Below, piece by piece: positions 42,877 to 50,533 of a stretch of 50,729 nucleotides of DNA. Within the stretch, counting starts at the first letter, position 1. Every line of letters starts with the position of its first letter. Source of the DNA: Zhenpiania hominis (GTDB lineage Bacteria; Bacillota; Clostridia; Peptostreptococcales; Anaerovoracaceae); contig NZ_JACRYT010000023.1 of assembly GCF_014333425.1 (NCBI RefSeq), forward strand, positions 1 to 50,729, written 5' to 3'. The translations under genes and the position numbers were made by a program. A model generated the notes under the pieces. The model saw only the letters and a program-made list of their open reading frames with translations, was not told where the DNA came from and searched no databases.

Positions 42877-44502
42877 ATGAACAGAATTTTTACAGGCGGA
42901 ACAATACTTACTATGGCGGATGATAAGCAAGTAGAAGCGGTTTATGTGGAAGACAATATCATAAAAGCCAAAGGAAGTCTGGAAGACTGCAAAAAGGTGG
43001 CCAGATGGTATGAAATCGTTGATTTGAAAGGGAAATGCATGACTCCGGGATTTGTGGATACGCACACTCATCCTATGATGATTGGAATGTGCCGAATTTG
43101 GGCGGATCTGGATTTCCCGAAGGTTGCCTGCATCGATGATTTGGTGCGCGTACTGAAAGAACATGCCGAGACGATTCCGGAAGAGGAATCCATCTGTGGA
43201 TATGGGTTTGATCAGAGAATGTTTAAGGAAAAAGTTCACCCAACGGCCAAAGATTTGGATCGGGTGTCTACCGACAGATTTGTACAGATCATGCATGCCA
43301 GCGGTCATTGTAATGTAGTAAACACAAAATTACTTCGGGCAATCGGAGTACAGGATGACACGCCGGATCCTCCAGGAGGAGCTTTTGGGCGGGATCATGA
43401 CGGAAAACCGAACGGTCAGCTCTTTGACAGCGCCAACGACTTGCTTTCCGGAATTCATGGCGTTCGCCCGCAAAACCACGGTCCGAATATTCATATGCCG
43501 GGAACCGAAGAGAATCTGATGAAGCGGTTTGAAGTGGGGCAGGAATTTTTCGTAAGGGCAGGAATCACGACTGTAAACGAAGTTCAGCTGACAAAACAGG
43601 AACTGAACACCTATCTGAGAGCCAGAGATCAGGGGAAACTGCGGATGCGTATGGAAATGTCCTTCCTGTCCAATTATCTGGACGAGGTAATCGATCTTGG
43701 CTTTAATAGTGATTTTGGGGATAACTGGTTGTCCATTGGGTCTATTAAATTCTATTCTGACGCATCCTTGCTTTCGGGGACGGCGAATGTAAGTACCGGA
43801 TATCTGGACAGCGAAAGAAATAAAGGCTACAATTACCATGAACCGGAAGAAATGATTGAAATTCTGGTAAAAGCTCACAAAAATCGGCTGCATACGCTGA
43901 CTCACGCGTGTGGTGACGGCGCAGTAGATCCGATTATTGACGCGATTGAAAAAGCCCAGGCAGAAGATCCATGGCCTGAAGCAATTCACAGAGTAGAACA
44001 CGCGGGCCTTGTAACAGAAGAACAGGCTATCCGCATGGGGAAAGTCGGTATGATTCCAAGCACACAACCGGAATTCCTGTACCTTTACGGCGATGGCGTT
44101 GTAAACGGCGTGGGATCGGAAAAGGGCGAAGAGTTTATGCCGATGGCAAGATTCAAGAAATACTGCCCGTACTTTACCCTGTCTTCCGATGCTCCGGTAA
44201 CTACGCCGAATCCGATGGAGTCGATAAGCACGGCAGTCAGCAGAAAGACCAACTTAGGGACTGTGATGTGTCCGGAACAGGCAATTACTGTGGAAGATGG
44301 ACTGAAAGGGTATACGATCTACGGCGCCAGAGCGCTGAGACGAGACCATATCTGCGGCTCCATTGAAGTTGGAAAACTGGCGGATTTCGCAGTGCTTAGC
44401 GAATCGCCTTTGGATATTCCAATAGAGGAAATTGAAAAAATGCGTGAAATTACCGTTGATGAAACCTGGCTGGACGGCGAGAAAATTTACGAACGCAAAT
44501 AA
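42877..44502 (+). CDS. Amidohydrolase_3 (YtcJ-like) metal-dependent hydrolase
   Basis: A 541-residue protein of the amidohydrolase superfamily. The HxH metal motif is in FVDTHTHPMM (H63 and H65). Later metal and substrate blocks are SIKFYSDASLLSG, LTHACGDGAVDP, HRVEHAGLV and TLSSDAPVTTPNPM, the pattern of YtcJ/N-substituted formamide deformylase relatives. These enzymes cleave amide or formamide C-N bonds; the substrate here is unknown. No signal peptide, so cytosolic. The start at 42877 has AAAGGAG 6 bases upstream. A TTG ten codons earlier is unlikely. First gene behind a sigma-54 promoter and 15 bases before regulator 2, so regulator 2 may sense its substrate or product. Confidence 0.88.
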   Translation: MNRIFTGGTILTMADDKQVEAVYVEDNIIKAKGSLEDCKKVARWYEIVDLKGKCMTPGFVDTHTHPMMIGMCRIWADLDFPKVACIDDLVRVLKEHAETIPEEESICGYGFDQRMFKEKVHPTAKDLDRVSTDRFVQIMHASGHCNVVNTKLLRAIGVQDDTPDPPGGAFGRDHDGKPNGQLFDSANDLLSGIHGVRPQNHGPNIHMPGTEENLMKRFEVGQEFFVRAGITTVNEVQLTKQELNTYLRARDQGKLRMRMEMSFLSNYLDEVIDLGFNSDFGDNWLSIGSIKFYSDASLLSGTANVSTGYLDSERNKGYNYHEPEEMIEILVKAHKNRLHTLTHACGDGAVDPIIDAIEKAQAEDPWPEAIHRVEHAGLVTEEQAIRMGKVGMIPSTQPEFLYLYGDGVVNGVGSEKGEEFMPMARFKKYCPYFTLSSDAPVTTPNPMESISTAVSRKTNLGTVMCPEQAITVEDGLKGYTIYGARALRRDHICGSIEVGKLADFAVLSESPLDIPIEEIEKMREITVDETWLDGEKIYERK

Positions 44503-44517
44503 TGTGAGGATAAAAGT

Positions 44518-45906
44518 ATGAAACCACCGACTCTTTTCAGTGAAGATTGGAAATCGTTTCTGGAGATGTCCTATGACGGGATTGTCATTGCAAACCATGA
44601 GGGAAGGATTGTGTACATGAATCCGGCTGCGGAGCGGTTAGAAGAAGTAAAAAAAGAGGAAATTCTGGGAAGAATGGCAAAGGAACTGGAAGAAGAAGGA
44701 ATCTACCGTGTTTCGGTTACCGTTAAAGTGTTTCAATCGGGGAAGAAAGAAACCTGCATGGATATCAAAGGCGGACGACAGCTGCTGCTGACGGGAATTC
44801 CTGTTTTTGAAGGTGACGCGATCAAATGGGTCTATGTCAATGAACGCGATATCACAGAATTGATGAAAATGCGTGAAGACGAAAAACATATGCGCGAGCA
44901 GGTAAAGCACTACAAAGAAGAACTGGATCGGATTACTGCCTCTGAAAAGCAGGGTTTGGTTATTGCGAAAAGTCCCAAAATGAAGCAGAATATGGAGCTG
45001 CTCAAACGGCTTGCGCCTACAGAAACTTCCATTCTGATTGAAGGAGAGTCCGGAGTCGGTAAAGACGTCTTCGCACGGTGGATTCATGACAACAGCATGC
45101 GTGCAGAGCTGTCCTATGTGAAAATTGACTGCGGGGCGATTTCGGAAAACCTGTTGGAGTCAGAACTGTTTGGATATGAGGAAGGAGCCTTTACTGGAGC
45201 CAGAAAACAAGGGAAAAAAGGACTGGTAGAAGAAGCGAACGGTGGAACACTGTTCCTTGATGAAATCGGGGAACTGCCTCTGAACCTGCAGACAAAAATG
45301 CTGAGACTGGTGCAGGAAAAGGTGTTCCTTCCTGTAGGAAGCACGACAGAAAAGATGGTCGATATCCGGATTATTGCGGCGACCAATAAGAACTTGAAAG
45401 AAATGGTCTTAAAGGGAAAGTTTCGTCAGGATCTTTATTACAGGCTGAATGTGATTCCAATCAAACTGCCGCCCCTGCGAGAGCGAAAAGAGGATGTTTT
45501 TGAATTTGTACAGTATTTTCTGAAGGTCTATAATCGGAAACACGGCTATCGAAAACGTCTGTCCCCGGAAGCGGTCCATATCTTATGTGATTATGAATGG
45601 CCGGGAAATGTCAGGGAACTGTCAAATATTATGGAGCGGCTGGTGGTGGTTACGCCAAGTCCCGTAATTGGGGAAGATGATGTGCTTCTTGCCATTCCGG
45701 ATTATCAGGCGATAAAGCTTCAGAGGGCTGATATGATTGAAAAAGGGATGACACATCAATCTGCGATGGAGGCCTTCGAAGAAACGTATTTCCGCTATAT
45801 TATGGAGAAGGGGCTGACATTGAAAAAAACAGCGGATTTGATAGGGTTGTCCGAAAGCACTTTAAAACGAAAGCTGAAAAAATATGGACTGCGTCCAAGA
45901 GATTAG
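44518..45906 (+). CDS. Sigma-54 enhancer-binding protein with PAS sensor (regulator 2)
   Basis: A 462-residue protein. An N-terminal PAS domain (YDGIVIANHEGRIVYMNPAAERLEE) is joined by a short coiled coil to the AAA+ domain, with Walker A GESGVGKD, canonical GAFTGA, GTLFLDEIGELP and FRQDLYYRL. It ends in a Fis-type helix-turn-helix (LKKTADLIGLSESTLKRKLKK). It is transcribed from the sigma-54 promoter upstream of the amidohydrolase, so it may amplify its own expression. It ends before a strong terminator and the second sigma-54 promoter. Regulator 1 has the same length but quite different PAS and HTH sequences. Confidence 0.93.
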   Translation: MKPPTLFSEDWKSFLEMSYDGIVIANHEGRIVYMNPAAERLEEVKKEEILGRMAKELEEEGIYRVSVTVKVFQSGKKETCMDIKGGRQLLLTGIPVFEGDAIKWVYVNERDITELMKMREDEKHMREQVKHYKEELDRITASEKQGLVIAKSPKMKQNMELLKRLAPTETSILIEGESGVGKDVFARWIHDNSMRAELSYVKIDCGAISENLLESELFGYEEGAFTGARKQGKKGLVEEANGGTLFLDEIGELPLNLQTKMLRLVQEKVFLPVGSTTEKMVDIRIIAATNKNLKEMVLKGKFRQDLYYRLNVIPIKLPPLRERKEDVFEFVQYFLKVYNRKHGYRKRLSPEAVHILCDYEWPGNVRELSNIMERLVVVTPSPVIGEDDVLLAIPDYQAIKLQRADMIEKGMTHQSAMEAFEETYFRYIMEKGLTLKKTADLIGLSESTLKRKLKKYGLRPRD

Positions 45907-45924
45907 TTCAAAATTGACACAATG

Positions 45925-45938
45925 GTTCAACTTTGAAC
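45925..45938. promoter_or_regulatory. Candidate upstream activator site of the transporter operon
   Basis: GTTCAA (45925-45930) and TTGAAC (45933-45938) are perfect arms with a 2-base centre. A second TTCAA-N2-TTGA pattern lies just before it at 45907-45917. It is about 185 bases upstream of the predicted sigma-54 start. Confidence 0.45.
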
Positions 45939-45948
45939 TAATCAGATA

Positions 45949-45987
45949 AAAACCGAATTTACAACGAATTTCGTAAATTCGGTTTTT
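45949..45987 (+). terminator. Terminator of the amidohydrolase-regulator 2 operon
   Basis: AAAACCGAATTTAC (45949-45962) and GTAAATTCGGTTTT (45973-45986) are perfect 14-bp arms ending in a T5 run. The A-rich 5' arm would also make it work on the minus strand. Confidence 0.85.
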
Positions 45988-46090
45988 GATTACCGTGGGA
46001 AAGGTGCAAATTTGACCCCTCTTTTAAAGGAAGAGAAGGATTTGTACTGAGAAAGGACCGGGAAATGTTGAAAAAAGCACGTTTTTTAAG

Positions 46091-46107
46091 TTGGCACAAT
46101 TGTTGCG
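46091..46107 (+). promoter_or_regulatory. Sigma-54 (-24/-12) promoter of the transporter-ureohydrolase-M20 operon
   Basis: The sequence reads TTGGCACAATTGTTGCG, with GG at 46093-46094 and GC at 46105-46106, 12 bases apart. It lies 77 bases upstream of the BCCT start codon. Confidence 0.87.
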
Positions 46108-46183
46108 TTTTAATAAGAGTGTAAAGATGCATCATCGTTTATAAGGTAAAATTTTATCAAACATTGAGTAAAAGGAGGATTCT

Positions 46184-47701
46184 ATGGAAAACAATTTGAA
46201 CAAAAAACAAAAAGCCATAACAGATGTTCCTGTCGCGGCAGCTTGTATCATTATCGTTGCTGTTTTCGTTGCACTTGTATGTATTTTTCAAGAAGCGACA
46301 TTGGACATAGTTGGAAATATTTTCAATGCTGTTATCGCTGTTGCGGCTGAACCGATTCTTTGGTTTGTACTGCTCTCTTTGGCCGTATGCCTTTATATTG
46401 CGCTCAGCAAACACGGAAATGTAAAGCTGGGAGAAGGAGAACCGCAGTATTCCATGTTTAGTTATCTCGGCATGATGCTCTGCGCGTCCCTGGCAGCGAC
46501 AGCCGCGTTCTATTCCTTTATTGAATGGTCTTATTATTATGAAAGCCCGGCTTTTGGAATTGAACCTTATTCCGAAGAAGCGGCGGAATGGTCGATTACC
46601 TACGCCTTCTTCCACTGGGGATTCAGCTGTGAATCGATTTTCGCTCTGGCAGCCATTCCGATGGCATATGGATATTATGTGAGAAAGATCGACTCCCTTC
46701 GTATTAGTAAAATTTGCGGAGCAATGATGGGGAACTTTAAGTATAGAGGGCCTCTGGAAAAAGTGATTGACGCTCTTACGATTATCAGTATTGTAGGCGG
46801 CCTGGGCGTATCTCTGGGACTGGGACTTCCTCTGGTTACCGCGGGAATCTGTAAGATTTTCGGACTTCAGGCGAGTTTTCTGCTCAACCTGGTCGTTCTG
46901 CTGATTATGGCAGCGATCTTTACCATCAGTTCTATTGTCGGAATTGATCGCGGCATGAAGAAGCTCAGCGATTGGACGTTGTATTCCGCGATTTTCCTGA
47001 TTGCCTTTGTATTCATTTTAGGCCCTACAGAATTCATCTGGAGTGAACTGACTTACAGCTTTGGAAAAATGATTCAGCACTTCCCGGAAATGAGTTTATA
47101 TACAGATCCCGTCAGAGCCTCCGGATTTGCGGATATCAATACCATCTTCGTATTTGCTTTGGCGCTGACCTATGCAGGCATGATGGGAATTTTTATTACA
47201 AAAATTTCCAAAGGAAGGACGCTGCGGGAAATGATTCTGACCGAAGTTGTAGGACTGACAATGGGCGTTATGATTCTGTTCGGAGTCAATGGTGCCTTTG
47301 GGCTTCATTCCGAACTGACTGGTGCATTTGAACTGACAAAAGCGGCAGATGAACAGGCAGGCGTTATGGATTTGCTTGGCGTACTTCCGCTCGGAGAATT
47401 GTTCCTGCCAATTGTATATACCCTTGTTATTATCGGTATGCTGACGACTTCTCTGGATTCCGCGTCCTTCACCCTGGCAACTTCATCAAGCAAACAGTTG
47501 GACGCAAACGGCAACCCATCTACAAAGCTGAGAATTGTATGGTGCGCGATGCTGACGCTGATCCCGCTGTCCATCATATTTGTAGGCGGGGAATTCACAA
47601 CGATCCGCTACCTGTGCATTATTTTGTCCATTCCGTTTGTCCTGATTCTGGTTGGAATGTACATTGGACTGTTTAAATGGTTTAAAGAGGACGGAAATTA
47701 A
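46184..47701 (+). CDS. BCCT-family transporter with altered substrate-binding motifs
   Basis: A 505-residue membrane protein with about 12 hydrophobic segments, the normal length for the betaine/choline/carnitine family. The family frame is clear (EWSYYYESPAFG, AFFHWGF, GIFITKISKGRTLREM, TSLDSASFTLA). The tryptophan-rich binding segment W-T-x-F-Y-W-A-W-W-I-S-W reads N-T-I-F-V-F-A-L-A-L-T-Y at residues 319-330. In the earlier HWG-x-x-x-W-x-x-Y segment the Trp is Glu150 and the Tyr is Phe153. The aromatic box for trimethylammonium groups is therefore absent, and an acidic residue is placed near the site. A cationic, non-quaternary substrate is my inference. AGGAGG precedes the ATG. First gene of a sigma-54 operon with a ureohydrolase and an M20 hydrolase. 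Confidence 0.88.
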   Translation: MENNLNKKQKAITDVPVAAACIIIVAVFVALVCIFQEATLDIVGNIFNAVIAVAAEPILWFVLLSLAVCLYIALSKHGNVKLGEGEPQYSMFSYLGMMLCASLAATAAFYSFIEWSYYYESPAFGIEPYSEEAAEWSITYAFFHWGFSCESIFALAAIPMAYGYYVRKIDSLRISKICGAMMGNFKYRGPLEKVIDALTIISIVGGLGVSLGLGLPLVTAGICKIFGLQASFLLNLVVLLIMAAIFTISSIVGIDRGMKKLSDWTLYSAIFLIAFVFILGPTEFIWSELTYSFGKMIQHFPEMSLYTDPVRASGFADINTIFVFALALTYAGMMGIFITKISKGRTLREMILTEVVGLTMGVMILFGVNGAFGLHSELTGAFELTKAADEQAGVMDLLGVLPLGELFLPIVYTLVIIGMLTTSLDSASFTLATSSSKQLDANGNPSTKLRIVWCAMLTLIPLSIIFVGGEFTTIRYLCIILSIPFVLILVGMYIGLFKWFKEDGN

Positions 47702-47733
47702 AAACATTTTATATATCAAAAAGGAGGTTTAAA

Positions 47734-48801
47734 ATGAACAAGCAGGAAAGAATGGAAAAGTACAGAAAAATGGTAGAAGGCAAAGGTCTGTGGGAGGTCG
47801 ATCATCCGGATGTAAGAGCCTTTTACGAAAGAGCTGAGGCGGAAGGTGTGGAACTGGTAAGCAATAATGTACCGCACCTGGGACTTTTCCGGGCACCTTA
47901 CAGCCAGAACCTGGACGGAGTTGATATTGTGATTATCGGTCTGCCTATGGATATCGGTGTGCCAAACCCGAGACCGGGTACAAGAAACGCGCCAAGAGCT
48001 GTCCGTTTCTGGGGCCTTGACAGAAATATGGTAAACTATGCCAATAATCTCTGCCCCTTCGACATCTGCAATATCGTAGATTACGGCGATCTGGAATTCA
48101 TGGATAATCCTTATGATCTGACATCAAATCTGAATGAGATTTCCAGACTCTACGGGGAATTTAAAGACAGAAATATTGTTCCACTGACAATTGGCGGTGA
48201 ACATACCTGTACCTTCGCGACATTGAGAGGACTTGGCAAAGATGAACCTCTGGCAGTTGTCCATCTGGATGCTCATGGAGATACAAGCGTTGGCTTCCAG
48301 GGAAGTGAAGTCAGCGACGCGTCACTGTTCCAGAATGCGGCATGCGGCGGGTACATCCTGCCGGAGAAGATGGTTCAGGTTGGACAGAGAGGACGTGGAA
48401 TTATCCGTTGTGACTTCTCTACCAACAGTGGAATGAGAAGAATTATGGCGGACGAGGCTCAAGAAAAAGGAATGGATTATGTAGTAAGTGAAATCAAGCG
48501 GGTTGTAGGCGACCATCCATGCTACTTAACGATTGATACTGACTGCCTTGACTGTGGAGAAATGCCGGGAACAACACTTCCGGAGCCATTCGGACTTTTC
48601 GGACGGGAAGTAAGAGATATCATTCGCGGCATGTATGGCATGAACCTCGTTGGGGCCGATATTATGGAACTGAGTCCTGATTTTGATCAGACCGGTAAGT
48701 CCGCGTGCCTGGCAGCAGGACTGGCGTTTGAAATGATGTGTCTGCTGGCGGAAAGCAAGGCAAGACAGAATGGAGAAAAACATCAGACACATTGGAAATA
48801 A
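47734..48801 (+). CDS. Ureohydrolase (agmatinase/guanidino-acid ureohydrolase family)
   Basis: A 355-residue cytosolic enzyme. All metal-binding blocks of the arginase/agmatinase fold are present: IGGEHT, VVHLDAHGDT, LTIDTDCLDCGEMPGT and GADIMELSPDFDQTG. It should therefore hydrolyse a guanidino (or formimino) group, releasing urea (or formamide) and an amine. An N-terminal extension of about 60 residues is longer than in agmatinase (about 300 residues) and more like guanidino-acid ureohydrolases. The loop after DCLD, which helps choose the substrate, reads CGEMPGT instead of the usual PAxAPGT. It follows the transporter by 32 bases with AAGGAGG, so the imported compound or a product of it is the likely substrate. 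Confidence 0.88.
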   Translation: MNKQERMEKYRKMVEGKGLWEVDHPDVRAFYERAEAEGVELVSNNVPHLGLFRAPYSQNLDGVDIVIIGLPMDIGVPNPRPGTRNAPRAVRFWGLDRNMVNYANNLCPFDICNIVDYGDLEFMDNPYDLTSNLNEISRLYGEFKDRNIVPLTIGGEHTCTFATLRGLGKDEPLAVVHLDAHGDTSVGFQGSEVSDASLFQNAACGGYILPEKMVQVGQRGRGIIRCDFSTNSGMRRIMADEAQEKGMDYVVSEIKRVVGDHPCYLTIDTDCLDCGEMPGTTLPEPFGLFGREVRDIIRGMYGMNLVGADIMELSPDFDQTGKSACLAAGLAFEMMCLLAESKARQNGEKHQTHWK

Positions 48802-48840
48802 GGGAGTGTTGTAGTAACTGAAAGAGAAAGGAGTGAAACT

Positions 48841-50427
48841 ATGGTAGAAGAAAGAAAGCAATTTATTATGGATTGGATTGCGCAGAGGGAAAAACAGTTT
48901 TCAGAATGGCACCAAATCATTTGGGACTACGGAGAAACCGCCTTTCGTGAGTATCGTTCTTCAAAGTGGTATGTAGAGAAACTGAAAGAGGAAGGTTTTG
49001 AAGTAGAAGAGGGAAGTGCGGGAATGCCGACTGCATTTTGCGCAACCTGGAAAAATGGCGATGGTCCGGTGATCGGTGGATATGCAGAATATGACGGCAT
49101 TCCGGGGAACTGTCAGGCTGCAGATACCGTACAGAGACCACGGGACGGACTCTCTCCTCTGGCAGGAGGGCATACGGATCCGCATTCCATCCTGGGAATG
49201 AGCAGTTTTGGCGGATTCCTGGCAGCAAAAGCTGCAATGGAAAAGTATGACATCAAAGGAACGTTGAAATTCTTTGGTGAACCGGCGGAAAAACTGAGAG
49301 CTTCAAAACCAATTCACGCGGCTGCTGGATATTATGATGATTTGGATGCGGCGTTCAGCTTCCATCCATTCTATATGCTGCCTTTGTGTAATACGACAAG
49401 ATGGAATACACACTGCGGCGCGGGCTACGGAGTGATGTACACGTTCCGCTGCGATAATCCGGAAACCTGGATCTCTTCTCCGGATGATTCTCCGATTCCG
49501 GCGTCCCACTCCGCGACCAGATGCCCGGGCGCAACAGATGCAGTGCTTCAGATGTATACAACATCGAAGATGTTCAAAGAACATATGATTTCCAATAATG
49601 TGGGATGGTCAATGAATGAAACCATTACAACTGTAGGGCAGGCGACAGCGGATAATATCCCGGCGCAGATTGGACAGATTCATTATATGATTCGAGTACC
49701 GGATGTAGATATGGCTGAGACTGTCGTTCGCATTCTGGACCAGTGCGCAGAAGCGGCGGCTCTGGCCACCCACTGCACATGGCAGAAAGACTGGATCGCC
49801 AAATCCAGACCAGGTCTTGCGAATCATGTAATGGCAGATCTGACCTATAAAAACCTCGAAATTGCGGGACCTCCTGTTTACAGCGAGGCAGCCAGAGAAA
49901 AAGCGAGGGAGATTCAGAAAAATCTCGGATATGAACCAATGGAAGATCCATTCATTGATGAAATTCAGAACCTCATTACACCGCAGGAATGCGAAGAAAA
50001 ACTGAGAAAAGTGCTGCCTGAATGGCAGGAACACTTTACATCGGATGATTATACGGAATTCTGCTGGCATGCGCCGACAGTACGCATGTATATAGGACGA
50101 CCGGCATTAAGACCGCCGAAACCGGGAGTGGCATATCCAGCGTGGGTTATGAACGCTCTTGGAGGTATTCCGGAATGTATTGATCCGACCTTTGTTACCG
50201 CATCAAAAACAATCGGAATGACAATTCTGGATCTGTTAACAAAACCGGATCTTCTGCAGGCTGCGAAAGATGAGTTCAATGAACGAACTGGCGGAGGCGT
50301 AGGAGGAAGCAAATGGATTCCTTGCCTTTGTGATTACAAACCGCCGATTGACTTCAGGTGGCCGGAATACATCACTACAGCGAGAGGGGAAAATCAGTGG
50401 TGGATCCCTGCGGAGGGAGATAAATAA
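48841..50427 (+). CDS. M20-family amidohydrolase, AbgB-like
   Basis: A 528-residue protein of the M20 peptidase/aminoacylase group, nearest in layout to AbgB (p-aminobenzoyl-glutamate hydrolase subunit B), which is about 480 residues. GGYAEYDGIPG (79-89), GGHTDPHSILG (109-119), FGEPAEK (145-151) and DAAFSFHP (169-176) are the active-site blocks. Compared with the usual GHxCGHN and PAEE, the Cys position is Asp113 and the second Glu is Lys151, so the metal site is altered. A long insertion around residues 410-445 (RPPKPGVAYPAWV) is not typical. It ends the sigma-54 operon with GAAAGGAG before the ATG. It probably cleaves an amide of the imported compound or of a pathway intermediate. Confidence 0.85.
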   Translation: MVEERKQFIMDWIAQREKQFSEWHQIIWDYGETAFREYRSSKWYVEKLKEEGFEVEEGSAGMPTAFCATWKNGDGPVIGGYAEYDGIPGNCQAADTVQRPRDGLSPLAGGHTDPHSILGMSSFGGFLAAKAAMEKYDIKGTLKFFGEPAEKLRASKPIHAAAGYYDDLDAAFSFHPFYMLPLCNTTRWNTHCGAGYGVMYTFRCDNPETWISSPDDSPIPASHSATRCPGATDAVLQMYTTSKMFKEHMISNNVGWSMNETITTVGQATADNIPAQIGQIHYMIRVPDVDMAETVVRILDQCAEAAALATHCTWQKDWIAKSRPGLANHVMADLTYKNLEIAGPPVYSEAAREKAREIQKNLGYEPMEDPFIDEIQNLITPQECEEKLRKVLPEWQEHFTSDDYTEFCWHAPTVRMYIGRPALRPPKPGVAYPAWVMNALGGIPECIDPTFVTASKTIGMTILDLLTKPDLLQAAKDEFNERTGGGVGGSKWIPCLCDYKPPIDFRWPEYITTARGENQWWIPAEGDK

Positions 50428-50460
50428 ATTCCAAATGGGATATATAGCCTGACAGATTTT

Positions 50461-50520
50461 GCAGGACTGCGATCCGGAAAGGAGGAATCCTTCGGATACA
50501 GTCCTGCGTTTCCGTTTTTT
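50461..50520 (+). terminator. Terminator of the transporter operon
   Basis: GCAGGACTG (50461-50469) and CAGTCCTGC (50499-50507) with an inner ATCCG/CGGAT stem, followed by a T-rich run ending in T6. Confidence 0.85.
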
Positions 50521-50533
50521 AGGGTGCATCCGC

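Noticed and set aside
45988..46183. Possible guanidine riboswitch ahead of the transporter operon
   Set aside because: No conserved guanidine-aptamer motifs seen; a sigma-54 promoter accounts for regulation.
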